Origin: Paramecium octaurelia | Lineage: Eukaryota > Ciliophora > Oligohymenophorea > Peniculida > Parameciidae | DNA length: 64,000 nt | Reading direction: 5' to 3' | Assembly: GCA_905182995.1 (NCBI GenBank) | Contig: CAJJDP010000114.1 | Location: 1,772-65,771, forward strand | Shown: positions 13,205 to 24,404 of the stretch, one piece after another | How positions within the stretch are numbered: the first letter of the stretch is position 1 | Layout: each line of letters starts with the position of its first letter | Notes under the pieces: generated by a model | What the model saw: only the letters and a program-made list of their open reading frames with translations | Database searches by the model: none | What the model was told of the DNA's origin: nothing | Position numbers and translations under genes: made by a program

Positions 13205-13547
13205 TAATTTATTAAAAATAATTTCAAAGTGTAAATCTTCATATTTATTATAATTAACCTAATCATGATAGCTTCTCAAACAAAAACATGATTCTTTAGA
13301 ACTGTGACTTTTTGCCATTATTGTAATTAATCTTGCAATATATGATCACAATTTCAACCTTTTTTTCTTTAAAAGAAGACCTTTCGCAATCATTTTCTGA
13401 GTTCATCTCATGTTATTTTAAGCAGAGGCAGAACTTAAAATAATGAAATTCATTAATTTTTACAATATCAAAATGTACTTGTTTTTAAATATTAATGTAT
13501 GAGAATAAAATAGGTAGAATTAATGGATTCTTTGATTATACACATCA

Positions 13548-14560
13548 TCATTATCTCTATTAATTGGTTGTTGTTACTCGCTTCATTTCATCATACAAAA
13601 CTAAGCAGAGGGAGCTTCCAATTGCTCTTGCCATATTGGAAGCATTTCCTTTCATTAAACCTTTGAATCCTTCTGTTTTTACAATCTAATTAAAGCAATC
13701 AAAAGCATTTTTATATTTTCTTTAAACTCCTGCAGTTTACATCATCAATTTTCTTTTTAAAGTGTCTGTTGGATAACTTAAAATTCATGTTATGTAATAC
13801 CTAATTGTTTCAGAAAAGATGACAACACATTGTGCATAAAAAAATTTCATAATCAAAGACTTTGCATCTCCATCTGAATTAATGAAAAAATATTACTTTT
13901 GAAAAATTTATCTCTTCCAGTGTCATAAATTCCAAAATATAAACCTCTATAAATAAAGATTCCAACAAAACAAATTCCTATTCCTTAATACCAACCCCTT
14001 ATACCATCTGATTTATAAATCTAAATATAACAGTAAATTATTACTTTTGTTAGGCAATCAACTAAACCCTAAAACTACCTCTCACTCTTTGTTCTTCCTA
14101 AATCAACTCCTAGCCTGGTTCTTGCCAAATCCAATGGGTAAACAATTGAAGTGCTACATGTTCCAGCCAATCCTCCAGATAAAATATTATAGAATAACTG
14201 AGATGAATGCTCCTCTAAATTAATTAAACATTTTGCTATACAATTACTATTCTTCTTTAAGAACTTTGCAAAGAAATCTTTAAATGAGAAATTCAAGGCT
14301 TAAGTTGGAAAATATCTGAGTACGTTAACTCCATTGCCTCTCCATAGGGATAGAGCCCCATCCTCTCTTACACATCTTAAAAAACAATCTGTTATCCCTG
14401 CATAGGGTTTTGTGAGTTTTGTATTCATGCTTGCAGTTTGCATTAATAATTTAACTCTTTCTATTGGAGCACATGTTGTTTTTGCAATCGCTCCAGATAA
14501 TCCTCCTGATAAAAAATCAATAACAAATTAGTTTCTTTGGGATCTTGTTACGTTTGACAT
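13548..14560 (-). CDS. Mitochondrial ADP/ATP carrier, 313 residues
   Basis: ATG at 14560 ([10 protein letters not shown]) to TGA at 13548-13550; 1,013 bp minus introns of 24, 23 and 24 nt gives 314 codons, a normal carrier length. It exchanges ADP for ATP across the inner mitochondrial membrane. All three carrier signatures are present: [22 protein letters not shown] and [13 protein letters not shown]. The last corresponds to the RRRMMM box of adenine nucleotide translocases, here as [37 protein letters not shown] and LVLYDEMKR are also typical. Introns lie at 14021-14044 (ends TAG), 13874-13896 (ends CAG) and 13777-13800, which ends in AAG and removes an in-frame TGA just before the third signature. 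Confidence 0.92.
13777..13800 (-). other. 24-nt intron with an AAG 3' end (carrier gene)
   Basis: The sequence GTATTACATAAC...TTTTAAG carries an in-frame TGA. Removing exactly 24 nt joins FSETI to SYPTDT, restoring the third carrier signature. No TAG or CAG acceptor nearby gives a sensible product. Confidence 0.75.
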
Positions 14561-14906
14561 TCAAATAATGAATATTTATTAATTAAAAGAGAATGTTACT
14601 AATACAATTCTTTGAATTATAATTAATCTTTTCTTTTTAATCTTTATCATCCGCGCCAATATGTCTGAAAATAGATGAGATTAAATTATCAAGGTATTTG
14701 TTTTATAATTGAAATTCTATGTTATAAATGTAAATATAATTCTCAATTATTGATTTTTTTTAGGCAATCAAGTTACGATTTTAGAAATTAATAATTTTCA
14801 TCTATATTTTCCTATATTTCATATAAATAACATACTTAAGTCAATTAAAATTAATTATTATACTACTTCCCTTTTTTATTCGGGTATATTAAATATTAAA
14901 TCACAT

Positions 14907-15191
14907 ATGGAGTGTTTTAGATGCTTTATCCTTACCCATTCCTATTTAAATATTAAATTATACGTTTCATTGATATTTTAAGGTTGTTATTAGGGAGCAA
15001 AAGGATTCGATTGTGCAATAGGTTAAAACATATTTTATGATAACTGGTAAGGGATAGGAGTTTACATTAATGATGATGGTTAATATACCTGTTATTGTTG
15101 TTAAATATGTTAGTTATTCTACAAATTTTAGGGCTCTTAATTAAATGAATAGTATTATTATGGTGGAACTTGTTATTATTAATATTATTGA
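14907..15191 (+). CDS. Short Cys/Tyr/Gln-rich ORF, possibly the start of a decayed gene
   Basis: ATG at 14907 (MECFRCFILTHSYLNIKLYV) opens a 94-residue frame ending at TGA 15189-15191. Its second half has QGCYQGAKGFDCAIG, DDGQYTCYCCQICQLFY and YYYGGTCYYQYY. The first 30 residues could be a signal anchor. Beyond the TGA the same frame keeps a Tyr/Cys/Ser/Gln composition to about 15,735, with further TGAs. The family is not recognised. A relation to the stretch at 12.9-13.2 kb is suggested only by composition and the D-G-x-Y-x-C pattern. Confidence 0.35.
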
Positions 15192-15735
15192 CTTTATTAT
15201 TATTGTTAGAATGATAAAGATTATTTTTATTCATTATTCTAGGTTTAATTATGACTTTATTGTAATTAGGATTTTTCTATATACTCAACATTTTATTTTA
15301 CTGTATGATCTTCCTTATGTTGAGTCGTAAATTCTTCCCTTTATTGGGGCTAATAATCTTCAAAATTTTTTTGTTAATATTCTTCAATTTTTTACTCTTT
15401 ATCTTGACCTGCATACTAATATTCATATTGGGAGTGTTGTTATTATTGATCTTTGTTATCAATAGCATTTTTTGGATAATACTATTGTTACGATTGATAA
15501 TTTTCTTAAATTGTATTTTTGTATTTTCCATCTTTTTTTCTGTAATTGCTTTACTCTTGTTTCCAGCCTTACTAATCTTTATATCCCTGCTTTTCTCTCC
15601 ATCCTTGCTAATCTTTCCATCCTTATTAGTCTTTTCTACCAAATTATTGTTGTTTTTAAGGGCCTTAAGTATAAGGTGCTGATTTTGAAAAGAAAGGAGT
15701 CATTTCGTTGTGCATTTATTAAATTAATTTAAATA
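15192..15735. other. Low-complexity stretch open on both strands
   Basis: The plus frame continues from the ORF before it, with TGAs and a final segment rich in Pro, Tyr, Ser, Cys and Gln (QPYQSLYPCFSLHPCQSF). In the opposite direction one frame has no TGA from ATG 15642 down to about 14.8 kb. Its N-terminus shows repeats of K-x-S-K-D/A-G such as KDGKISKDGEKSRDIKISK. I cannot decide which strand, if either, is expressed. Confidence 0.3.
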
Positions 15736-15868
15736 ATAATTAATTAGGGATTTGAATCAAAAGGAAGAATGGAATGTAGAAAAAGAAAATACTACACTTT
15801 TTGATCTGAATATCTAAGATAAATGTGTTTTGTTTTATTATATTTATTTTATATGCATCTCTATCCAA

Positions 15869-16576
15869 TCATTTCAAATTGGTTACGTCCTGGGCATTTT
15901 AATTCTTGAATTATCAATAGAATGGTTACCTTGCCGAGCAATTCTGTAATTCTATTGAGGAATTTTGTTTTCTCTTCTTACACTTATTCTTAATTAAGCT
16001 CCCCTTTAATAAATGCTGATCTCAATTCAGAATTGCTTGATTCTGACAGATCGTAGTCACCTTTAGCAAGATTTTATTCTGGATGTTCATCATTTACTCT
16101 TCCAGTGAGGAATCCAGGTCCAAAGTTGAGTGCAAATTATCCTAATCCAGCTTAGAATTGAAATAAAAATTTGGAAAGATAGTAGGGGTCTGATTTTTGG
16201 TTAGCTTCTAATTCAGCAAAGAAAAATGTATCAATTGCTTTGGTCACAGCCTCTCCTACATCATCAGGAACCTAATGATAAAAGGATTTATACTTCGTAA
16301 GGAGTTTTCATCATAGCGTCGAATACTGTGGCTAGTTATTCCCTATTGAAATTGCTCAGTTGATCGACAGTAGCTCTCTGTAATGTATCCCAGAAAAGTT
16401 CAGATCCCTAATTATTAACAGCAAAATGGTGGGCAACATCAGCTATTTCAGCAGGGGTCAATTATTTTGGTTGGAGAGCTAAATAAAGAAAAGAATTTAC
16501 TTGTTTCGATTTGTTGCCATTAGTTAGCAGCAGATGTGTTGGATAGGGTTAGGAGTTATTTAACCAATGATTACAT
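15869..16576 (-). CDS. Hypothetical alpha-helical protein, 212 residues
   Basis: ATG at 16576 (MQSLVKQLLTLSNTSAANQW) to TGA 15869-15871 with introns at 16479-16500 (22 nt), 16272-16293 (22 nt) and 15905-15929 (25 nt, ending AAG) gives exactly 213 codons. The first 20 residues are basic, Ser/Thr/Leu-rich and free of acidic residues, which could be a mitochondrial targeting peptide. The middle contains LTPAEIADVAHHFAV and LATVFDAMMKTPYEVPDDVG, reminiscent of helical repeat proteins, but I do not recognise a family. The C-terminus is acidic. It is divergent from the alveolin gene, with 104 bp between the start codons. Confidence 0.7.
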
Positions 16577-16680
16577 ATTAATTTAATTAATGATATGCTA
16601 AGGGTGTATATATTAAATAATTTATATCTTCTTGAAGTGGAGCTAAGGAATAATTAAAAATAAATTTAATTAAAGATCTA

Positions 16681-17756
16681 ATGAATAATACTCGTCCCTC
16701 ATAACTTCCAGCCGCTAAATCTACTCCATCATAATTACCATAGGGTGGCTAATAAGTACCTGAAGGATATTAACCACCATTGGGTTGGGTTCCAGCTTCT
16801 TCATAGATTCAACCTGGAACTGTGAATTAAGCTATTCCAATTCAACAAACTGGATTAATTGCAAATCCACAATATTTGTAACAACAACCTTATGCCTAAT
16901 AACCCGTAATTCAATCAAGTGGGCCAGTAGTTACTTAAGGAAATGTAAAGCTAATTATTAAGAGCTTTAGGTTATAAAAGGGGAATCAAGAATAGAGTAT
17001 ATTCCTTATACAAAGGAGGTGACAGAATATGTAACTTAGGAAGTTGTTGAATATGTTCCTAGAGAAAGAAAGATTACTGACTATTATGCAGTTGAATACG
17101 TGACAGAACACATTCCTCAAGTTATTTAAGAAAAATATATTGGTAATTCTTGAAAACTATGACAGAGTATGTCCCCGTTGAAACAATAAAAGAGAGAACA
17201 GAATATTAAGCAGTGACTAGATAGAGCGTAATATAATAACCAATTGATTATTAATAAATATAGACAACCTAGTAATATTAAGGTAAATAAAATTTATTTA
17301 TTTTATTTAGTACCAGCTTAAATTCAATATGCAACTACCACAACAACAAATTAATACATTCCTGCAACTTAAAACCAATTGAACACAGTACCTGTGACAA
17401 CATCCTAGTATATCCCATAGTAAATTTCATATGGACAATTACCAGCAACAGCTGCTTATGGTTAATTACCAGCAACAACTACTACTTATGGTTAATTGCC
17501 ACCCCAGGTTACTTACGGTTAATTACCAGTCACAACAACTGCAGCCTATGGATAATTTCCACCAACTACAACAGCAGCCTACGGACAATTACCATCAAAT
17601 GCATATGGTCAAGTGACAACAACCACTCAATAATACTCAACTGGATGGCAATAAGTATTTCCATAAGCTGCAGGTAATGTTCAACAGCCATAATTCTAAC
17701 AATAATAACCCTAGTAAGCAATCCAAAGACCAGGATAAAGTCCCAAATATTAATGA
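16681..17756 (+). CDS. Alveolin-type cortical protein with a Pro/Thr/Tyr repeat tail, 332 residues
   Basis: ATG at 16681 to TGA 17754-17756 with introns 16945-16970 (26 nt), 17143-17165 (23 nt) and 17283-17310 (28 nt) leaves 333 codons. After a Gln/Pro-rich N-terminus (about residues 1-88) comes a charged EYIPYTKEVTEYV, VVEYVPRERKITDYYAVEYV and EYVPVETIKERTEY block. These are the Val/Pro/Tyr/Glu repeats of alveolins (IMC1/epiplasm proteins), which form the sheet under the alveolar sacs. The tail (about residue 200 on) repeats YGQLPATTT-like units six or seven times and ends Gln-rich. It probably supports the cell cortex; assembly partners cannot be read from the sequence. The tail repeats are unusual for the family. 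Confidence 0.85.
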
Positions 17757-17823
17757 TGATATTAATACAAGATTATTCAAAATAATAATAAATTGTTCTT
17801 AATATCTTGATAGAATATGTATA

Positions 17824-19148
17824 TCATTTTGCTCTTGCGAAGCCAACTCTATCATTATCTCTATCATAGACTGAATAATATTTGCTTAGGAAAGTATCTC
17901 CCAAAATCCAAGCTGGGCCATTAGGTGATGGAATATCCAAAGGCATGAATGATCCTACACATTGGCAATTACCTCCCATTTCAACAAAGCTGTCACTACT
18001 TGCAAATGTATCATAAGCAACTTCATTTCCTTAGGAGTCAATCTTCATCACGTAATCGTTAGCATCCAAATCATAATTAATTCCATCTAAAACAAATGTT
18101 AATTTTGGCAAATCCTTGACATTTTTACAATTTTCATCGATGTTCAAAGTGTCTTTGTTTATATCATTAAAGTATACCCAATAAGCCGTATAAATCATCT
18201 GATGGTCCAGTTAACAAAGAAGTACCAGTATCAGCAACTACTTTGCAGCCATGTTTGCATAACCCTAGATCTTATCCATTTACTAAAATATTATCGGCAT
18301 CCAATAACCAATAATATTTATTTACAACGTTGTGAAAATGTAACTCTCCCTAAAAATGATCAGTGTCCCATCCACCAAAAGTTAACTCAGAGGATCTTGA
18401 ACCTTCTTGTCTTGAAAAATAGAAAGAAAACACATTTCTGTCCAACAATTTCTATTTTATGATGTTATCAAACAATGGATTGAAGTTATATGCAGCCATA
18501 GAAGGATATGCTAATCCAACAATTCCATCAAAATCAGATTAAGCAAACACATCACCATTCTCTCTAACAATTTCAGCAAATTCTTATTTTGCTATCTTCA
18601 CACCACCCACAAAAGCAGTATCTGCATTGATCTATTATTTAGCAAGTTATTACTTCACCCATCAATTCTCCAGTTCCAAACTCAACGTCTAAATCATATC
18701 CCAAATGCTCATATGTAGAACTCTTTGAGCCATCATATTGTTTATGATTTTTGCATCCATAGTCATTACATCTAGCTGAATTCAACCATATATTAGCAGA
18801 TCCTGTATCAAAGATAACCTAAATAGATAAAATGATTACTTTAAATTTATTCCCTTAATCACCTAACCCTATCTCTCCTGTATATTATGTATTCTTAAAA
18901 TTATACAGTTTTATAGATTCCTTTTATTGTGTTTGTGCCATAGCCAAGTCTGACCCATCCAATATATCAGGAGAATTCCTGTATTATTAGCTTGTTGTGA
19001 TGAAATCAAATAATGACTTTTTAGCTTATGATTCTGTTCTTTCAAGCTTTATCTTATATATTTTATTTTCAAGGGGCTGCTATTCTTCCAAGAATGAGGC
19101 ACAACTGCTCAATGTCAATAAAATAGCTAAACCAATAACCAATTTCAT
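17824..19148 (-). CDS. Secreted or lysosomal pepsin-family aspartic protease, 418 residues
   Basis: ATG at 19148 ([18 protein letters not shown], a clear signal peptide) to TGA 17824-17826. Introns at 18819-18839 (21 nt), 18632-18653 (22 nt) and 18153-18177 (25 nt, ending AAG) leave 419 codons. Both catalytic motifs are present: [12 protein letters not shown] and [13 protein letters not shown]. Further family marks are [55 protein letters not shown] and the ending RVGFARAK. It hydrolyses proteins at acid pH, most likely in food vacuoles or lysosomes. The third intron is less certain: without it the same bases read VYFNDINKD in frame with the downstream part, and a one-base frameshift would be needed. 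The 3' end converges on the alveolin gene, 67 bp away. Confidence 0.92.
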
Positions 19149-19552
19149 TTTGTTATTAAATAAATAAAAACGATATTTTCATAAGGCTTAAAAATAATTG
19201 AAATCAAACATAACTTAACATCTAAATTTACAATAGAGAACACCTTAAAATTATCCGGAAAGCAAGTTGTAGGTAGATCCTATCTTTGCATTTATTTTCA
19301 GGTAAATTTAAATGCATTTTGGGCAGAAAACTGAATGAGGAAAATAATGTTTTTTTGTAAAGAGTAAATAATTAAAATCATTTATATTTAAAATAAAAGT
19401 CAGTAGGATAGCCTCTTAAAGGTGAAATTCTAAATTCTAATTTAAATTCAACATCATCCAAATAATATTTGACATTATAAATCAAAAGATCCTTCATAGT
19501 AATAATATCTATTAGTAATTGAACATAATCATAATTAATAAATAATTATAAA
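19149..19552. other. Intergenic stretch between protease start and kinase stop
   Basis: Nothing convincing is seen. A 39-codon minus frame (19378-19497) has protein-like composition but lies after the kinase stop and has no independent support. Confidence 0.4.
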
Positions 19553-22221
19553 TCAAATTATACGAAGTTCAGTTAAAATGGATTAAAAATTTTAAATGTC
19601 TAATGGTTTATGAAGTATATGCAACATTCCAGCTTTTTTGCATTTCTCCATATCCTCATTACTTGTGAACGCAGTTAGGCCAATGATGGGAATTTTAGGT
19701 ATTTGCTGATTTTACATCATTTCTATGAGCATCCCGGTTGTTTTCCATCCATCCATTATAGGCATTTAACAATCCATAAGAATCATCTTATAGCCAGGGC
19801 AAGTGGAACAGCATTTGGTAGGATTTTAGACTTTCTCTATTGCTTACTTACCATTAAAAACCTAACTTGACATAAAAATATTTATACAATATCCACATTC
19901 ATTCCTTATTAGCCCAGAAGCAATTGTAGGGATTTTTAGTTAAAGACCTCATCATCAACACTTAAAATAGTATTACAACACAGAAGAGTTGATCCAGTCT
20001 CTTTGAATGACAGTTACTAAGAAGATTATCTAATACTTAATTTATTAGTATTATTTCTTTAGATGCTGCTTTTTTATTGTGGATTAACTGATGAAGGCTT
20101 TCTTTAGTTTAAAAGTTCGATCGAACAATGTTTCAATTCATACCTATGTATTTTACCAGATATTTCTCTAATTGAAGCGCTTGATAAATCACATTCATCC
20201 TATTCACTCGTTTTTGACAATAGAATTTTGCTTGGAGATTTTGATTTAACACTAATTATCAATCCGTATTCAGCTCTTAAAGTAGGCATGCTTCTCATTC
20301 TTGAAAAAGATTTCTTTGATTACTAACCATATGCTTATTCTTATGTTTAAGCTGAAACATGATTTGAAATAATAAACTTAACAGTTGTTCCTGCATCCTA
20401 ACCATCTGACTCAATCTAAACACTATTTCTATTAATCGGAGATAAGTATCGTAACAACATCTAGCAAATTATCAACCCAAATCCTTGCCATTATTATGAT
20501 CTTGTAGTAGTCTATTGTTCTTAATTTATTATCTATCTAATTGAAGTAAGTTATTTCATTGTTAATCCTATTCCTTCATCCTTAATTGAAAATTCAATTT
20601 CATTTAGATCATAACTGTCTATCTTGACTAACACATACCCAGTTTCTGAGTAGGTCAGTGCATTTTAAATGATATTTGTTAAGACTTATAATAATCTTTA
20701 GTAATCTGTTTTTATTTAGGTTAAGAGGGACATAGGTTTGCTAATTTCGAAGGCAAGACCTATTTTCTTAAATTGGAATTGAAATTTAAATTATTCAGTT
20801 ATTTCATTTATTATCCTTTATAAATTAAATTAACTGAATTTAAGATCTAATAATTTTGCATTTATTTGACTAAAATCTATGATATCATTTATTAAATGAT
20901 TTTATAATTTTAAAGCCGCCAAACATGGTTGTAAGTACTAGTCCTTAATTAATCTATCTAATTTCGTATCTCCAATTGCTGTCTGTAAAAATATAGTTGC
21001 ACTATTTAAAGGAGTTCGCAATTCATGAGAGAATGACTAAACTACCTTTGTTTTGAATTTATTTTTTTCTTCCAACTTTGATAATTCATTTTATTTGGTA
21101 ACATCCTAAATTATAACCATATAATCAATTTTTTATTTCTCCTAAAATAAAACTCTACAATCTAAAAACACTTGCCTTTTATTATTAGGACTTTCGAAAT
21201 TAGAAAAAAGCTCAATAATTTACTCCTCATCATTTAAACATCGGTCTAACTATCCTTCTTCTATTTTAAAAATTAAGTCTTTCAAACAATACTATTCATC
21301 CTCAAACAAACTTGAACCTTGTTATTGTTGATTTTTTATATGAAATCTTTCATTCTTAAATATAGCTGAATGAGGCAAATCATAGGGTCCTACATAATCA
21401 ATTCTTTTGAATTAAAGTTGATTCATAAACAGTGAGTATATTTATTCAAGGTTATTATCGCCCTAATCAATGAAGTTCTTTTTTATCATATTTATTAATG
21501 TGTTATTCATAAATTTAGGCTTAATTTCGTTGCTTATTATACATATACCTATGGGCATAGCATTCATTCTTAATTTCCAAACTTATTCGTTAAATAGGCT
21601 TATCTCTTAGAGTACGAATTACCTATCCTAACTAGATGCTATGCGACGCATTAATTAGTTGATATCTAAAGAATTATTTTAATCTAAAGTAATGGGATTG
21701 AATTCAATTTCTTCAATTCTGGAACGAATACGAAAGTACTCTTTAGCAATTGGAGGTCTAGGGCTTGAGTATAATTTTTCTTTTTCATTTTTAGAGGAGA
21801 AGTATTCTTCAAAAAGTTATTGAGATTATGGCAGGAAATACATTAATGGTATTAGTACTGTTGCTGGGAGCGTAATAAGGTCCTCATTTTGATATTTCAA
21901 ACAGACTAGTAGCGTGGAGGCTAAGCCACTGATAACTTTCCATAAGAGTATATGCAGTCTATTATTTAAACAAGGGGGAAGGAAATGATCATCGAGGACA
22001 ATTTAAAAGATGCATTCATTTTATTAAGTGAGCACTCCAACCAAAAACAATATTATCTTATTTAAAGTTAGTCCATACAACACGAATTTATCAATCCTTA
22101 TGGCAATTATATTTAGAATGCAGCAAGCCATTCTTACAATTTAAATTATTTCGACTTATGCAATTATGTTTAGAATAGAGATTGCGATGGAGATGATAAA
22201 ATAACCATAAAGGTTTTTCAT
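19553..22221 (-). CDS. Membrane hybrid histidine kinase, 880 residues
   Basis: ATG at 22221 (MKNLYGYFIISIAISILNII) to TGA 19553-19555; one 26-nt intron (19862-19887) leaves 881 codons. About 140 N-terminal residues hold several hydrophobic segments, so the kinase is membrane-anchored. A PAS-like region precedes the kinase core. The H box is VVQSFSHELRTPLNS (phospho-acceptor His near residue 397), followed by an N box (LTNIIQNALTYSETG), a G1 box (KDEGIGL) and a G2 box (WQGFGLIICQML). The C-terminal receiver domain (about residues 750-875) keeps the acidic pair SVDDE, the phospho-acceptor Asp in MDCQMPIMDG, the Thr in GLTAFTS and the Lys in HKPLD. Signals would pass from His to Asp. Input signal and downstream target are unknown. 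Confidence 0.92.
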
Positions 22222-22570
22222 TATTAATTATAATAATAAAGTTTAAAATTATTTATTGCATTCATTATAGATCGATTTGGTCAAAGTGTGGATGAAGAGA
22301 ATGCCTACTTTTATGTGGTGAAAATAAGAAATATGTTTAACAAACCATCTTCATAATAAATAACATTATTTGTTGTTCAAAAGTTATTATTATTGGATTT
22401 GTTATTCATCAATTTTAAATGAAGGTTTTGAATTAGAAAATTTTTATCAGTTATCAAATATCATCAATTTTTAATTCAATTTCCGAATTAATTTATTTCT
22501 CCATTTAAACTCAATGAATAGTGAATTAGAAAAAAAGCAATTAATATAAATATTTAATCACAGTGTAAAA
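22222..22570. other. AT-rich intergenic stretch
   Basis: It separates the histidine kinase start from the stop of the next minus-strand locus. No coding frame or RNA gene is recognised. Confidence 0.4.
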
Positions 22571-24175
22571 TCATTATTATTAGTTTGTTTAAAGATCATT
22601 ATATAGTGCTTTGATGTTGAATTTTTTTGTAAAAGAATTTATTAGATCTTATGTAGCTTGTTTATATTATGTGTTTCTCTAATAATCTATTTATAGTATT
22701 ACTTTTTATTTTTCCTTCTCTATATTTTCCTCATTTAATTTCTTTATTGTATTCACATCATCTGTCGATTCAGTTTTTTTTAAACATCTTTCAAATCTTT
22801 TGATTTGATACTAAGTTAAAGCTAGATTCATCTTGTTAAAGTGAGAATGCAACTGCCATCTCTATTTATTTTCAATTTATTCTTTTGGCTTTTTAAGCAA
22901 TTCTTCATTCATAAGATGACTAGATTTAAAGCTTTTTGTTGGTAAACTAGTTTGGAAATATTATAACTCATAAGGAATATTCTTTAATCTCTAAGCTCTC
23001 TTGCTTTCTTACATAGGAGTATACAATTGTATTCTCCTACCTGAAGAAATCGTGATCGTAGTAATTGCATTACTACTACCGATTTCTTTAGATCCTCCTG
23101 ATCTAGCAGTATAGGCCCACTCCCCTTACATTAAATTGTAATCGTACTTTGTTTTGGAGAATCCAATTGAGTGTCGATTTCTAATTTAATGCAACCCTCA
23201 ACCTTGGGCAAGATTAATTGTTTCCGAATTGATTTCTCTAATTACATTAAATTTATGTTAAAAAATGTCAAATATCATGAATTGACTGTGAAATTTTATA
23301 ATCCGTTTTGAATATATTTTACTAAACTATCTTCATTACCCTTTTTCCACACATCATTTGTTTCCACATGACTCTTAAATGGACCTATTAAGTTGAAATT
23401 GAAAATTCAAATTTTTCAAATTGTTTTAATTTACCGAAGTAATTCCCCTAACATTTATATCTAACGATACCCTCAATTTATTTTAGCTGAAATTCACTCT
23501 TTGAGTTAGTTTGATGCCGCTTATCAAACTATATTGTATTTCTCAAATTGGTACTTTGTGTATCTGTATAACAAGTTTTAATAGACAGAAGCATTGAATC
23601 TTACGATAGTATATAACAATAATCAATAATAATTGTTACTCTTAAATTTATTACCTGTTATTTAGCATTGTGTTTATCCTATTTAATACTAACAATTTCA
23701 TGATTTAGTTGGACTTATTTACAATACATTAGGCAATCTTATTCTCTTCACCTATTCTGCCAATCACTGAAATATTCATAATTTTAAATCATAATCAAAT
23801 TAAAATTTACATTTTATAAATGTTAAAATTTTTCATATATTGTAACACTTTCTTAAGTTGATCCATATTTCAATTTCCAATAGATCTTTAGTATTCTAAA
23901 ATAAGAACTATTAAAAGTAGAGTTTATAAGGAAAACTTATCAAAGAATCTTTTAATCTATTCAACTACTTCCCGTTTTCATCTATCTTTATGAACGGCAA
24001 TTTATGAAATTTTTTACAATACCAATATTTATTTATGAAGTTCCTATCAATTATTTGTTTAATTTACACGACTAAGGCAGGATTTATGGATTATTTTAAT
24101 ATTTAACTTATTATCCTTACTATTTAAGTATTAATCAGTTAGGAAAGTGAATTTATTTTGCTTCAATCTCTTCAT
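22571..24175 (-). CDS. Unresolved multi-exon locus, possibly one damaged gene
   Basis: Several protein-like segments follow one another on the minus strand but not in one frame. From 24175 come MKRLKQNKFTFLTDQYL, then KFHKLPFIKIDENGKQLNRL, then GIVRYKCQGNYFGPFKSHVE joined to VWKKGNEDSLVKYIQNGL, ending at TGA 23275. From ATG 23278, overlapping that TGA, a 228- to 236-codon frame reads MIFDIFQHKFNVIREINS, meets TGA at 23198-23200, then continues HQIRNRHSIGFSKTKYDYN and GEWAYTARSGG to TGA 22571-22573. A 24-nt in-frame intron is possible near the end. A 50-nt GTAAAT...AATAG interval near 23.4 kb would fit as an unusually long intron. I do not recognise the family with confidence. Introns I have missed, or decay, could explain the breaks. 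Confidence 0.4.
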
Positions 24176-24404
24176 ACCATTCTATTCTATTGATTTCATT
24201 AATTATTTATAAATGCAACAATAATTTTATTAAATAATCAAACATAAAACATTATCTAATTAACTCATTATTATAAATATAATCAAATTCATTGGATAAA
24301 TAGCAATAATTTGGAGATATGAATCAATAATAGATATAATAAACACTATTTCAAATGAAATAAAAATAAAATTTTATTATTATTATTTCTGTTATAGTTT
24401 AAGC

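Noticed and set aside
19378..19497. 39-codon minus frame MKDLLIYNVKYYLDDVEFKL
   Set aside because: Protein-like, but it lies downstream of the kinase stop, is very short, and has no context or family support.
22074..22076. Alternative histidine-kinase start MDQLQIRQYCFWLECSLNKM
   Set aside because: This frame needs a frameshift to reach the kinase. The frame from ATG 22221 is continuous and gives exactly 881 codons.
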